A DNA stretch of 55,860 nt, from assembly GCA_015064735.1 (NCBI GenBank), contig SVRP01000005.1, forward strand, positions 105,934 to 161,793, written 5' to 3'. Source of the DNA: Oscillospiraceae bacterium. Its GTDB lineage: Bacteria; Bacillota; Clostridia; Oscillospirales; CAG-272. Shown here in pieces: positions 7,446-16,977 of this stretch. Position 1 is the stretch's first letter, and the number at the start of each line of letters is the position of its first letter. A model generated the notes under the pieces. The model had not been told where the DNA came from and did not search any database. It worked only from the letters and a program-made list of their open reading frames with translations. The position numbers were made by a program, and so were the translations under genes.

Positions 7446-8291
7446 CTATATCTCAAAAAGTCTTTTGGCGTTATTTGCCGTAAGATTCACGACATCATCG
7501 AATCCAAGACCGAGTATATCGGAAAGCGTCTTTGCCGTGTATACCATATACGACGAATTGTTTATATGACCTCGCAAAGGATGCGGCGCAAGGTAGGGAC
7601 AGTCGGTTTCTATAAGGATCCTGTCGCGGGGAACGACAGCCGCTACTTCTCTTGCCTTTCTCGCGTTTTTGAAGGTCAGCACTCCCGAAAAGGATATATA
7701 AAAGCCTTTTTTGACAAGCTCCTTTGCCATTTCCGCGCTTCCGCTGTAGCTGTGGAAAACCCCAACGGTTTCGGGATGTCTCATTACCGTATCAAAGCAA
7801 TCTCCGTGGGCCTCTCTGTCGTGGATTATTACGGGCAGAGAAAATTCCCTTGCCATTTCAAGCTGACATTCAAAAAATTCGGTCTGCCGAGCCTTATCAA
7901 CAGGCTGCCAATAATAATCGTAGCCAATTTCGCCTATTGCGACTATCTTGTTCTCCGCTCTTTTTTTTGGAGTGTCAAGAAGCGTACGTATTTTTGCCAG
8001 TTCCTCGGCTGCGCTGCCGTCAAGATGCTGACAGTCCTCGGGGTGAACACCCACGGCGGCATACATTTTCTCGTACCGCCTTGCCTGCTCTATACAGAGG
8101 ATAGAATTTTCGGGATTTGTTCCCACGTTGATAACGGCAGAAATCCCCTTGCCGAAAACCTCGTTCTGAAGAATTGATTCCGCTCCCCCCTCGACCTCGG
8201 CTTCAAAGCGTCGGTCGAAATAATGGGCATGGGAATCTATAATGCCTCGGCAAGAAAATTCTTCATTTAATACAACATCCTCGCAGGACAT
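7446..8291 (-). CDS. tatD: TatD-family metal-dependent deoxyribonuclease
   Basis: A 281-residue amidohydrolase-fold enzyme. Metal ligands are visible in order: DSHAHYFD (HxH), GEIGYDYYW (Glu), IIHDREAHGD (His), VFHSYSGS (His), and ETDCPYLAP (Asp). TatD enzymes are Mg-dependent 3'-5' DNases linked to repair. The start shares bases with the metG stop (TAATG), and metG-tatD is a frequent pair in Firmicutes, often followed by rnmV-ksgA, which are not here. The ~16 residues before the HxH strand are longer than usual; a later start is possible, but no better Met lies before DSHAH. Confidence 0.9.
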   Translation of the reverse strand: MSCEDVVLNEEFSCRGIIDSHAHYFDRRFEAEVEGGAESILQNEVFGKGISAVINVGTNPENSILCIEQARRYEKMYAAVGVHPEDCQHLDGSAAEELAKIRTLLDTPKKRAENKIVAIGEIGYDYYWQPVDKARQTEFFECQLEMAREFSLPVIIHDREAHGDCFDTVMRHPETVGVFHSYSGSAEMAKELVKKGFYISFSGVLTFKNARKAREVAAVVPRDRILIETDCPYLAPHPLRGHINNSSYMVYTAKTLSDILGLGFDDVVNLTANNAKRLFEI

Positions 8292-10261
8292 TATCTTACT
8301 CTTTCGCCAAGAGGTGTATCCTTATCAAGGAATACGACTCTGACTTCCTCTTCACCGCTTGCAAGTATCATACCGTTTGACTCTATTCCGCAAAGAGTTG
8401 CGGGATTAAGATTAGCAACGACTATGACTTTTTTACCGATAAGTGCTTCGGGCTCGTAGAACTTAGCGATTCCCGAAACGACCTGTCGCTTCTCATATCC
8501 GAGGTCAAGTTGGAGCTTGAGAAGCTTCTTTGCTTTGGGAACTCTTTCACAAGCAATTACCTGAGCGGTTCTCAGTTCAACTCCCATAAAGGTCTCAATT
8601 CCGATAAGAGCGCAGCCCTCAGGTTTTTCGGGAGCGGCATTCGCCTTTGCTTCCTTTTCAGCCTCTGCGATCTGTCTCTGTCTTTCTTCCTCAAACTCAG
8701 CAAGCTTCTTCGCTTCGTCAACACGGGCAAAGAGCACCTTGGAGTCGGCAAGAGTACTGCCTACGGTCATCTTACCGAAAGCATCAACTCCGCCGAGCGT
8801 ATCATAGGTACGGGCATCGGTATTCAGCTCGTCAAGTATCTCCTTTGCAGAGGTAGGAATAAAGGGTGTGAGCAACACGGCTCCCCAACGTATAGCCTCA
8901 AGGAGATTGTAAAGCACGGTGCCAAGACGCTCTCTGTTTGCTTCGTCCTTCGCGAGTGTCCAAGGAGCCGTCTCGTCAATATACTTGTTTGCTCTCTTAA
9001 GCATTGTAAAGATGCATTCAAGAGCATCGGCTATGTGATAGTTATCCATATTTTCGATAACTCCCTCGTAAGCCTTTGCGCATGCCGCCTTAAGCTCATC
9101 GTCAAGAGCATCGGGAGCGGTGGGCGCCATTACTTGCTTGTTAAAGTACTTCTTTGACATATCAAGAGTACGCTTCACAAGGTTTCCGAGGTTATTTACA
9201 AGGTCAGCGTTGTATCTCGTAATAACAGCCTCGTAGGTAATAGAGCCGTCAGAGTTATAAGGCATCTCTGAAAGAGCGAAATATCTTACGCCGTCAACAC
9301 CGAAGTGGTCGGCAAGCTTATCCGCGTAAATTACGTTACCCTTGGACTTTGACATTTTATCCATACCGAAGTTGAACCATGGATGTCCGAACACCTTCTT
9401 GGGAAGCGGAATATCAAGTGCCATAAGGAATATAGGCCAATATATCGTATGGAAACGAAGAATATCCTTACCGATCATGTGAACGTCGCAGGGCCAATAT
9501 TTCTTGAAATGCTCGCTCTGCTCCTCGTAGGACTTGTCTGGGTCGTAGCCGAGAGCGGTTATATAGTTTGTAAGCGCATCAAGCCATACGTATACTACGT
9601 GTCTGTCGTCAAAATCGACGGGAATACCCCACTTAAAGGAGCTTCTCGATACGCAAAGGTCCTGAAGTCCTGCCTTTAAGAAGTTGTTGACCATTTCCTT
9701 TTTACGGGATTCGGGCTGAATGAACTCGGGGTTGTCCTCGATGTGCTTCATAAGGCGGTCGGCATATTTGGACATCTTAAAGAAGTAAGCCTCCTCCTTT
9801 GCCTGCTCTACGGGACGTCCGCAGTCGGGACACTTGCCGTCTACCACCTGGGTCTCGGTGAAGAAGGACTCGCAGGGGGTGCAGTACCAGCCCTCGTACT
9901 CGCTCTTGTATATGTCGCCCTTGTTGTAGAATTTCGTAAATATCTTCTTAACTGCCGTCTCGTGATTTTCGTCGGTAGTACGGATAAAGTAATCGTAGTC
10001 TGCATCCATTCTGTCCCAGATGCCCTTTATCTCTCCTGCTACCTTATCAACGTACTCCTTTGGTGTAATACCCGCCTTTGCCGCAAGGTTTTCGATCTTC
10101 TGACCGTGCTCGTCGGTACCCGTGCAGAAAAACACGTCGTATCCTCTCGCCTTTTTATATCTTGCCACAGCGTCGGTCATAATTACCTCATAGGTATTTC
10201 CGAAATGGGGCTTACCCGAAGCGTATGCTATGGCTGTTGTTACGTAAAACTTTTCGCTCAT
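8291..10261 (-). CDS. metG: Methionyl-tRNA synthetase
   Basis: A 656-residue class I aminoacyl-tRNA synthetase. The HIGH-equivalent is KPHFGNTYE near residue 18, the zinc knuckle is CTPCESFF...CPDC, and KMSKSKGNVIY is the KMSKS loop. An anticodon-binding domain follows, and the last ~110 residues are a tRNA-binding OB fold joined by a charged helix rich in Glu/Lys. It attaches Met to tRNA-Met in the cytosol. AAAGGAGG precedes the ATG. The 5' region is short and shows no T-box structure. Confidence 0.97.
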   Translation of the reverse strand: MSEKFYVTTAIAYASGKPHFGNTYEVIMTDAVARYKKARGYDVFFCTGTDEHGQKIENLAAKAGITPKEYVDKVAGEIKGIWDRMDADYDYFIRTTDENHETAVKKIFTKFYNKGDIYKSEYEGWYCTPCESFFTETQVVDGKCPDCGRPVEQAKEEAYFFKMSKYADRLMKHIEDNPEFIQPESRKKEMVNNFLKAGLQDLCVSRSSFKWGIPVDFDDRHVVYVWLDALTNYITALGYDPDKSYEEQSEHFKKYWPCDVHMIGKDILRFHTIYWPIFLMALDIPLPKKVFGHPWFNFGMDKMSKSKGNVIYADKLADHFGVDGVRYFALSEMPYNSDGSITYEAVITRYNADLVNNLGNLVKRTLDMSKKYFNKQVMAPTAPDALDDELKAACAKAYEGVIENMDNYHIADALECIFTMLKRANKYIDETAPWTLAKDEANRERLGTVLYNLLEAIRWGAVLLTPFIPTSAKEILDELNTDARTYDTLGGVDAFGKMTVGSTLADSKVLFARVDEAKKLAEFEEERQRQIAEAEKEAKANAAPEKPEGCALIGIETFMGVELRTAQVIACERVPKAKKLLKLQLDLGYEKRQVVSGIAKFYEPEALIGKKVIVVANLNPATLCGIESNGMILASGEEEVRVVFLDKDTPLGERVR

Positions 10262-10369
10262 TTATTTTTCCTCCTTTGGATTTATGTGTCAAATTATTAC
10301 ATTATCGATTTAGTATATCACAACTTCTTCGATTTTACAAGTATATTACCGAATTTTGGTTAATTTTTG

Positions 10370-10398
10370 TTGACTTGTATGCTTTTATATGGTATTAT
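10370..10398 (+). promoter_or_regulatory. Promoter of the GH28-like gene
   Basis: TTGACT (10370-10375), 17 bp, TATTAT (10393-10398). It lies ~31 bp before the ATG at 10429. Confidence 0.75.
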
Positions 10399-10428
10399 AT
10401 CCGTAATAAACAATTAAGGAGCATAGCC

Positions 10429-11595
10429 ATGAATACATTTCTGATAACAGATTACGGCGTAAAGCGCGACGTTTCGGACATACAGACAGAGGCTCTTCAA
10501 AGTGTTTTCGATCTTTGCAAAAAAAGCGGCGGTACGGTAGTAATTCCCGCGGGACGGTTTTACACCGGTGGACTTTATATCCATTCGAACACCACTCTTC
10601 TTTTGAAGGAGGGCGCGTGCCTCTGCGGAAGCGATGACTGTAACGATTACGAGGTGTTTCCCTTTCCGAGCGGGCTCGAAGTGCGTTCGGACATGGAGAT
10701 GATAACTCAATATTACAAAAACAATCCTTGGGAGACCTACCGAAGAGCGATTATTTCATCATATGGCGAGAAAAATATCTCCATCATAGGTGAAAAAAAT
10801 TCGTTTATAGACGGACAGAATTGCTACGACCCCGACGGAGAGGAGCGTTATCGCGGACCTCACGCCATATATCTTACCTGCTGCAAAAACGTTCTGCTTG
10901 AAGGCTACACTGCTCAGCACAGCGGAAATTTTCTGCACGAAGCCAATAACTGCAGAAATCTTACCATGCGCCGCGTTACCTGTCTTGGGGGCTCGGACGG
11001 CATACATCTTCACTGCTCCGAGGACACCCTTATTGAGGACTGTCTGTTCAAAACGGGCGACGATTGCATAGCGGGAATAAATATTAACCGTTTGACGGTG
11101 CGCAGATGTATTCTTAATACATCCTGCAATATTTTCAGAATGGGCGGAATACATATTCACGTAGAGGATTGTCATTCCTACGGTCCCGGATACTATCCCC
11201 ACAGAAAAACGATCGTAAAAGGAAAGAACGATTATCTGCCGAGAACCGAGGGCAGACACAATACTCTTATGCTGGTAGAATACTTTGCAAGCACCAACTA
11301 TCCTTATGAAGCATCAAGGGATATCGTATTTAAAAACTGCCTTTTCGAAAATCTGAAGGGCGTTCTCCGTTATCTTGCGGACCACGGAACACTTCAAAGC
11401 GGAACGCATCTCTCCGAGATATCCTTTGAGAACGTGCGCTTTGAAAACATATCGGAATGCTCTGTTATTGAAGCATCAAAGGAAGAGCCCCTTACAATAA
11501 AAATGAAGAACGTAACCTTCACACCCGACGACGCCGAAAATATGAGCTGTATTTTTGCCCCCCATGCTCCCAATACCGAAATAATAGAATATTAA
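10429..11595 (+). CDS. GH28-like parallel beta-helix glycosidase
   Basis: A 388-residue protein with the polygalacturonase layout: YGVKRDVSDIQTEALQSVFDLC at the N-terminus, GGTVVIPAGRFYTGG, then successive beta-helix turns. The Asp pair typical of GH28 is present as GSDGIHLHC and TGDDCIAG. The usual GHG histidine motif is not evident; the equivalent region reads NIFRMGGIHIHVEDC, so activity or specificity may differ from standard pectinases. There is no signal peptide, so the enzyme is cytoplasmic, acting on imported oligosaccharides (inferred). AAGGA precedes the ATG; an upstream in-frame extension to 10225 runs antisense into metG and lacks support. It is monocistronic. Confidence 0.8.
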   Translation: MNTFLITDYGVKRDVSDIQTEALQSVFDLCKKSGGTVVIPAGRFYTGGLYIHSNTTLLLKEGACLCGSDDCNDYEVFPFPSGLEVRSDMEMITQYYKNNPWETYRRAIISSYGEKNISIIGEKNSFIDGQNCYDPDGEERYRGPHAIYLTCCKNVLLEGYTAQHSGNFLHEANNCRNLTMRRVTCLGGSDGIHLHCSEDTLIEDCLFKTGDDCIAGININRLTVRRCILNTSCNIFRMGGIHIHVEDCHSYGPGYYPHRKTIVKGKNDYLPRTEGRHNTLMLVEYFASTNYPYEASRDIVFKNCLFENLKGVLRYLADHGTLQSGTHLSEISFENVRFENISECSVIEASKEEPLTIKMKNVTFTPDDAENMSCIFAPHAPNTEIIEY

Positions 11596-11603
11596 AATAA
11601 CAA

Positions 11604-11630
11604 AAACCCGATTGCATCGCAATCGGGTTT
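11604..11630. terminator. Bidirectional terminator between GH28-like gene and rpsU
   Basis: Stem AAACCCGATTGC / GCAATCGGGTTT with a 3-nt loop; A- and T-rich flanks suit both strands. Confidence 0.85.
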
Positions 11631-11652
11631 GTTGTTATAAAGTTAAAGAGAA

Positions 11653-11829
11653 TTACTTATACTTTCTCTTACGTGCTGCTTCCGACTTCTTTTTGCGCTT
11701 AACGCTGGGCTTCTCATAGTGTTCTCTCTTGCGAAGCTCGGTGAGGACGCCGGAACGAGCCATTGCACGCTTAAAGCGACGAAGTGCGCTGTCAAGAGAC
11801 TCGCCTTCTTTTACTCTAATTTCTGCCAT
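11653..11829 (-). CDS. rpsU: 30S ribosomal protein S21
   Basis: A 58-codon frame read directly from the sequence: it begins [20 protein letters not shown], continues [20 protein letters not shown] and ends with the basic tail [15 protein letters not shown]. Length and sequence are typical of S21, which binds the 30S platform near the anti-Shine-Dalgarno region. GGAGGGAGGG lies upstream of the ATG and a consensus promoter is at 11882-11910. S21 genes are commonly solitary in clostridia. Confidence 0.97.
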   Translation of the reverse strand: MAEIRVKEGESLDSALRRFKRAMARSGVLTELRKREHYEKPSVKRKKKSEAARKRKYK

Positions 11830-11881
11830 TTTCTATTTCCCTCCCTCCGCATATTGCCAGAGACAATCAAAATCACATGTT

Positions 11882-11910
11882 ATTATACACCATTTACATT
11901 TATTTGTCAA
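11882..11910 (-). promoter_or_regulatory. Sigma-A promoter of rpsU
   Basis: On the minus strand TTGACA (11910-11905), 17 bp, TATAAT (11887-11882). Confidence 0.85.
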
Positions 11911-11921
11911 TAGCTTTTTTA

Positions 11922-14015
11922 TTATTTTTTATTTTTCTCTATTTCACCTATTGCGATTGCGACAAACGAAGCAAATCCGTGGTCATAGCTTCCCTTTCTC
12001 TGGGTATAACGGTATTCCCAAAGCGTACCGGTGGCTTCCTCCATGCCTCCGAAGAATGACTTTATATCATCTTCAAGCATGTCAAACCAACCAAGCTTCA
12101 TCATAGCGCACATCTTTACGTAAAATCCGATAAAGGCGTTTACGGGTACATAGCCTCTGTCGGAAATATCGAGCTCCGCAAATCCGTTACATATGTGAGC
12201 TTTCAGCTTTGCATATTTTTCGTCGTTTATATCAAAATCGCCGAAAAGAATTGCGTAATATTGCCCCGCCTCGGAGGAATTTCTCGTATTTACAAGCACT
12301 CCGTCTGTAAGCACGGCATTGTCAATAAACACCTCTCCGTCAAAGGACCTTTCAGCTGTTACGGCGGCAACACGCTCTGCCTTCTTGAGTAAACTCTCAT
12401 CTCCGTACAAAGCATATGCCGAGCGAAGGACCTCCGCGTAGAGGAAATTCGTAGGATAGTTTACGTCATGAACCCACTCGTTAGCCGTTGACCACTCAAC
12501 AAAATTCCAGCTGGGAAGATTTTGAAGCAATCCGTCCTTGTTTTCATATCTTTCGAGGAATTTCACTATTCCCATAACACTCTTTTTGAACAGCTCCTTA
12601 TCAACCGCGGTATTTCTCTCGGTCAGGTATTCCTTAACCTCAAGTACGTACCACATTGCCCACTGGGGAATAAACTTGTTATTGTCGTGAAAATCCGAAG
12701 GATAGCACATGGGAATTGCGCCCTCAGGCAAAGAGCCGTCGTTTTCAAAAAGCCTGTAATTTTCAAGAAACGCGTCCTCAACAAGTGTCTTACCCGTAAG
12801 GAAATATTCGGCTCTGCCCGTAAAGAAAGAATCGCAAAGCCATCCCGCTCTTTCGCGCGAGGGGCAGTCTGTATAAATATCTACCGCATTGTGAGCAAAG
12901 GTACGCTCTGCCGCGCGGTATATAGCTCTGAGCTCGGGATCCTTGTAGCTTCTTTCAATAATATCCCACATGGGATATTCAAGGGTGCGTACAGAATACC
13001 CCTCAAGCGTTACAGCTCCGTTCCTTACCATAATTATGGCAAAGCGGCAGGTATAAGGCTCAAAGCTCTCGGCAGATACACTCATTCCCTCCTCGACAAA
13101 ATATTCTATTACGTTCTGAGAATTTATATTCGTAAATTCGAAATCAGCTTCAAAGCACGCTTCGGAAAATCCGAGAACCACCTCGGAATGCGCGTGAGCG
13201 GTCATGTTAACGGTAAGAAAGCCCGTTTCTATTCGTCCAAGGTCTACGATAACGTAATCTCCGCGCTTCATCCTCAGCGGAAAATCTCTGTCATCGCCCT
13301 TTTTGTCAAGTACCTGCCTTTGAATCCAACGGTAGGGCTTTGAAAAAATCTCGCCGTCGGCAAAGCACCCCCATTCCTCGGTTATCTCAAAGGACGACCG
13401 TTTTTTTCTGTAGGGTATGGTATCGTCGAAATTGAATTCACCGAAGGACGAGCATCCGTCCATGTGTACCGTGTCGTACGTAGGCACAGGCGCTTTTCTT
13501 TCAAGATATTTGGGACGGTTGGTCGTTTCCGTGAGGTTGACCTTCTCTCCTAAAATCCCGTCGAAGGTATAATTATGTATCTCTCCGAAATGTCTTTGAG
13601 CGGAATATCTCTCGACCTTTTGCATCATTTTAGCGGAACGGTATCCGCAAAAGTCTCTGCCCGTATAAAGCAGCACCTCATCCTCTCTGCGAAGCTCTGC
13701 GACCACGAAAGAGGTCTGTCTTGCGGTAGACAGAGACGAGCAGTTATATCCCGCCACCTCAATGACGATATCATTTTTTCCGTCCGCGCTGTCGCACCAA
13801 TCAAGGGAAAGCTCGTCAACTCTTGCGTATCCCTTTGCGGCTCTCGCGGGGCCAAAGGAAACAAACCGTCCGTTTACGCTCAGGCGATAAAACGAAAAGG
13901 CGGAAATATAGAGTGTGGTATCCTTTAAGCTTTCGGCCTCTGCATGCAAAACAAGATGGTAGTTAAGAGCATTTTCCTTGCCCTCGGCAAAAACCGGTAT
14001 AGCTCTTTTGAACAT
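11922..14015 (-). CDS. GH78-like alpha-L-rhamnosidase family protein
   Basis: A 697-residue protein with the architecture of six-hairpin rhamnosidases: N-terminal beta-sandwich (LYISAFSFYRLSVNGRFVSFGPARA is the usual galactose-binding-like module), a second beta domain, then an (alpha/alpha)6 barrel. The catalytic-region motif appears as IYTDCPSRERAGWLCDS, comparable to DCPQRDERLGWTGD of GH78. It likely removes terminal rhamnose from pectin or glycosides. There is no signal peptide, so it is probably cytoplasmic. I take the ATG at 14015 (AAGGAGA before it); the 22-residue longer version would begin in the leuS terminator region. Being 56 bp after leuS it may be partly co-transcribed, but its function is unrelated. 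Confidence 0.8.
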   Translation of the reverse strand: MFKRAIPVFAEGKENALNYHLVLHAEAESLKDTTLYISAFSFYRLSVNGRFVSFGPARAAKGYARVDELSLDWCDSADGKNDIVIEVAGYNCSSLSTARQTSFVVAELRREDEVLLYTGRDFCGYRSAKMMQKVERYSAQRHFGEIHNYTFDGILGEKVNLTETTNRPKYLERKAPVPTYDTVHMDGCSSFGEFNFDDTIPYRKKRSSFEITEEWGCFADGEIFSKPYRWIQRQVLDKKGDDRDFPLRMKRGDYVIVDLGRIETGFLTVNMTAHAHSEVVLGFSEACFEADFEFTNINSQNVIEYFVEEGMSVSAESFEPYTCRFAIIMVRNGAVTLEGYSVRTLEYPMWDIIERSYKDPELRAIYRAAERTFAHNAVDIYTDCPSRERAGWLCDSFFTGRAEYFLTGKTLVEDAFLENYRLFENDGSLPEGAIPMCYPSDFHDNNKFIPQWAMWYVLEVKEYLTERNTAVDKELFKKSVMGIVKFLERYENKDGLLQNLPSWNFVEWSTANEWVHDVNYPTNFLYAEVLRSAYALYGDESLLKKAERVAAVTAERSFDGEVFIDNAVLTDGVLVNTRNSSEAGQYYAILFGDFDINDEKYAKLKAHICNGFAELDISDRGYVPVNAFIGFYVKMCAMMKLGWFDMLEDDIKSFFGGMEEATGTLWEYRYTQRKGSYDHGFASFVAIAIGEIEKNKK

Positions 14016-14034
14016 AATTCTCTCCTTTATATAT

Positions 14035-14064
14035 ATGGGCAGTCTCGGGTTTGAGACTGCCCAT
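14035..14064 (-). terminator. Hairpin after leuS
   Basis: Perfect stem ATGGGCAGTCTC / GAGACTGCCCAT with a 6-nt loop 7 bp past the leuS stop. The downstream minus-strand sequence is ATATATATA rather than a T-run, so termination may be incomplete. Confidence 0.65.
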
Positions 14065-14070
14065 AATCGA

Positions 14071-16503
14071 TTATTTAACAACTATATTTATAAGCTTGTT
14101 GGGAACAACGATCTCCTTAATAACAGTCTTTCCCTCAACCATATCGGCAACCTCTGCCTTTGCGGCAGCGAGGGCTTCAGCCTTATCCATATCAACGGGA
14201 ATGTTGATCTTCGCTCTTACCTTTCCGTTGACCTGAACTACTACCTCAACGGTATCGTCAGCAGTCTTGCTCTCGTCAAAGGTAGGCCAAGGCTCGTATG
14301 CTATGGTGTTGTCATGACCGAGTACAGACCAAATTTCCTCACCGATATGAGGACAGATACAGGAAAGCATCTTGATAAGTCCCTCTGCATAAGCTCTGGG
14401 ACACTTACCCTCCTTGTATACGGCGTTTACGAATATCATCATCTGGGAAATTGCCGTATTGAAGCCAAGCGTCTCAAAGTCCTCGGTTATCTTCTTTACA
14501 CTCTTGTGATAGATCTTTTCAAGGGCGGGAACCTCACCGTCAACGATATTCTCAGCCTCGGTGAAGAATGCCCATACACGGTTCAAGAATCGTCTCGCGC
14601 CCTCAACTCCCTGATTGCTCCAAGGCTTGGATACCTCAAGAGGGCCCATAAACATCTCGTAAAGACGGAGGGTATCAGCGCCGTAATCACGCACAACGTC
14701 GCTGGGGTTAACAACGAACTCGGGGAATCTCTTACCCATCTTGATTCCGTTGGAGCCGAGTATCATTCCCTGGTGAACAAGCTTCTTGAAGGGCTCCTTT
14801 GTAGGTGCAAGACCCTTATCGTAAAGGTATCTGTTCCAGATTCTCGAATACATAAGGTGTCCCACAGCGTGCTCGGGACCGCCAATGTAAAGGTCAACGG
14901 GCATCCAATGCTTGAGAAGCTCGGGGTCGGCAAATGCCTTATCGTTGTTGGGGTCTATATAACGGAGGAAGTACCAGCTTGAGCCTGCGGAGCCGGGCAT
15001 GGTAGAGGTCTCTCTTGTTCCCTTGATTCCGTTTGCATCATACTTTTTCCACTCGATCGCGTTTTCAAGAGGCGCCTTTCCGCCCGTTCCCTTATAATTC
15101 TCGAGCTCGGGAAGCACCAAAGGCAATTCTGCATCATCAAGAACGTGAATATTACCGTCCTCTCCGTGTACCACGGGAACAGGCTCGCCCCAATAACGCT
15201 GTCTTGCGAATATCCACTCTCTGAAATGGTAGTTGACCGTTCTCTTGGCAACGCCCATCTTTTCAAGCTTATCGGTGATAGCTTCCTTTGCTTCCTCGAC
15301 GGTAAGTCCGTTGAATTCCTCGGAATTGATAAGCTTGTATCCCTTGCCGAGATACTCGCCCTTTTCGAATGCCCTTTCGGATACGTCAACATGACCGAGC
15401 TTTTCGTCTCCGTCAATTACCTGAAGCATATCTATATTGTGCGCAATAGCGTACTCAAAGTCTCTCTGGTCGTGAGAGGGAACCGCCATTACAGCGCCCG
15501 TTCCGTAGTTTGCAAGAACGAAATCACCAATAAACATTCTGACTTCTCTACCATTTACGGGGTTAATACAGGTAACGCCCTTAAGCTCGCACCCGGTCTT
15601 GGTCTTGTTGAGCTCAGTGCGGTCCATATCGTTCTTCTTAAGTGTCTCGTTAATGTATGCCTGTACCTCGTCCTTATTTTCCACTCTGGGCATAAGGGAC
15701 TTTACTATGTCTCCGTCGGGAGCGAGAACCATAAAGGTAATGCCGTATATGGTTTCAATACATGTTGTGAATATAGAAAATTCACCGCCGCCCACAATTT
15801 GGAATTTAACCTCAACGCCCGTGGATTTTCCTATCCAGTTTTTCTGCATGAGCTTAGTGGACTCGGGCCAATCTATCTCCTCAAGTCCCTCAAGAAGCTT
15901 CTCCGCAAAGGCGGGCTGATTGATGACCCACTGCTTCATATTCTTTCTGATAACGGGGTATCCGCCTCGCTCGGACTTTCCGTCGATAACCTCGTCGTTG
16001 GAAAGAACCGTACCAAGCTCCTCGCACCAGTTAACCGGCATATCGATATACTGAGCATATCCGTCAAGATAAAGCTGCTTAAATATCCACTGGGTCCATT
16101 TGTAATAGTTCGGGTCGCTGGTAGCTATCATCTTGCTCCAGTCATAGTCAAAGCCAAGCTCCTTAAGCTGCTTTGAGAAGGTCCCGATATTTTTCTCGGT
16201 AAAACCGTTAGGGTGGTTACCCGTGGTTACGGCATACTGCTCCGCGGGAAGACCAAAGGAGTCGTATCCCATGGGGTGAAGGACGTTGTAGCCCTGCATT
16301 CTCTTCATTCTCGCAACTATGTCGGTTGCCGTATATCCCTCGGGGTGTCCCGCGTGAAGACCTACGCCCGACGGATAGGGGAACATATCCAATACGTAAT
16401 ATTTAGGCTTAGAGAAATCCCAGACGTCTGTCTTAAAGGTCTGATTTTTCTCCCAATATTCCTGCCACTTCTTTTCAATTTCGCTGTGCTCGTATCTCAT
16501 CAT
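14071..16503 (-). CDS. leuS: Leucyl-tRNA synthetase
   Basis: An 810-residue class Ia synthetase with the HIGH-type motif GLHAGHPEG, an editing domain inserted mid-protein (ATSDPNY..., GTGAVMAVPSHDQRDFEYA), tRNA-contact region and C-terminal domain. The nucleotide-binding KMSKS loop reads GIKMGKRFPEF, an altered form (14728-14742). It is the last gene of the housekeeping run starting at 25802, 37 bp after rsfS. Two adjacent ATGs (16503 and 16500) follow AGGA; either could be used. Confidence 0.97.
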   Translation of the reverse strand: MMRYEHSEIEKKWQEYWEKNQTFKTDVWDFSKPKYYVLDMFPYPSGVGLHAGHPEGYTATDIVARMKRMQGYNVLHPMGYDSFGLPAEQYAVTTGNHPNGFTEKNIGTFSKQLKELGFDYDWSKMIATSDPNYYKWTQWIFKQLYLDGYAQYIDMPVNWCEELGTVLSNDEVIDGKSERGGYPVIRKNMKQWVINQPAFAEKLLEGLEEIDWPESTKLMQKNWIGKSTGVEVKFQIVGGGEFSIFTTCIETIYGITFMVLAPDGDIVKSLMPRVENKDEVQAYINETLKKNDMDRTELNKTKTGCELKGVTCINPVNGREVRMFIGDFVLANYGTGAVMAVPSHDQRDFEYAIAHNIDMLQVIDGDEKLGHVDVSERAFEKGEYLGKGYKLINSEEFNGLTVEEAKEAITDKLEKMGVAKRTVNYHFREWIFARQRYWGEPVPVVHGEDGNIHVLDDAELPLVLPELENYKGTGGKAPLENAIEWKKYDANGIKGTRETSTMPGSAGSSWYFLRYIDPNNDKAFADPELLKHWMPVDLYIGGPEHAVGHLMYSRIWNRYLYDKGLAPTKEPFKKLVHQGMILGSNGIKMGKRFPEFVVNPSDVVRDYGADTLRLYEMFMGPLEVSKPWSNQGVEGARRFLNRVWAFFTEAENIVDGEVPALEKIYHKSVKKITEDFETLGFNTAISQMMIFVNAVYKEGKCPRAYAEGLIKMLSCICPHIGEEIWSVLGHDNTIAYEPWPTFDESKTADDTVEVVVQVNGKVRAKINIPVDMDKAEALAAAKAEVADMVEGKTVIKEIVVPNKLINIVVK

Positions 16504-16540
16504 ATTAGTCCTTTTTTTATGTTATTTTACCGATTCGGAA

Positions 16541-16909
16541 TCAATCGGCATAAAGCTTGTCAAGATTGTAAAATTCACGGGATTCACGGCTGAATATATG
16601 AACGATTACGTTGCTGTAATCGACTATCAGCCAAGAGTTATTGTCTCTGCCCTCAATTCCGTAAGGGGTGAGTCCTCTTTGCTGAAGTCTGTACTCGACC
16701 TCTCCCGCAAGAGCCTTTATCTGTGTGCTTGAGTTACCCGTGCAAAGCACGAAATACTCGGCAATTACAGTTTTGTCCTCTACGTGAAGAACCTTTATAT
16801 CTCTTCCCTTTTTAGAGTCAAGAACCTCGGCTACCGCCTCGGCTATTTCCTTTGCGCTTGCACTCTCAAGAGAAGGAAGCGCTTCCGTTGTGGTTTCAAA
16901 ATGTTCCAT
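16541..16909 (-). CDS. rsfS: Ribosomal silencing factor RsfS
   Basis: A 122-residue Iojap/YbeB-family protein. The motif DIKVLHVEDKTVIAEYFVLCTGNSSTQIKALA and the ending WLIVDYSNVIVHIFSRESREFYNLDKL are diagnostic. It binds ribosomal protein L14 and blocks subunit joining in slow growth. The position after yqeK/LCP and before leuS matches the conserved clostridial order. Confidence 0.96.
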   Translation of the reverse strand: MEHFETTTEALPSLESASAKEIAEAVAEVLDSKKGRDIKVLHVEDKTVIAEYFVLCTGNSSTQIKALAGEVEYRLQQRGLTPYGIEGRDNNSWLIVDYSNVIVHIFSRESREFYNLDKLYAD

Positions 16910-16977
16910 TTTTTACTGCCTTTCAAAAAACTGCTCTTTATATTTTAATTCATTATCATTATTTTGTCAATACTATT

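Noticed and set aside
10262-10428. T-box leader before metG
   Set aside because: The 167-bp gap lacks the T-box core and a terminator hairpin and also holds the promoter of the divergent GH28-like gene.
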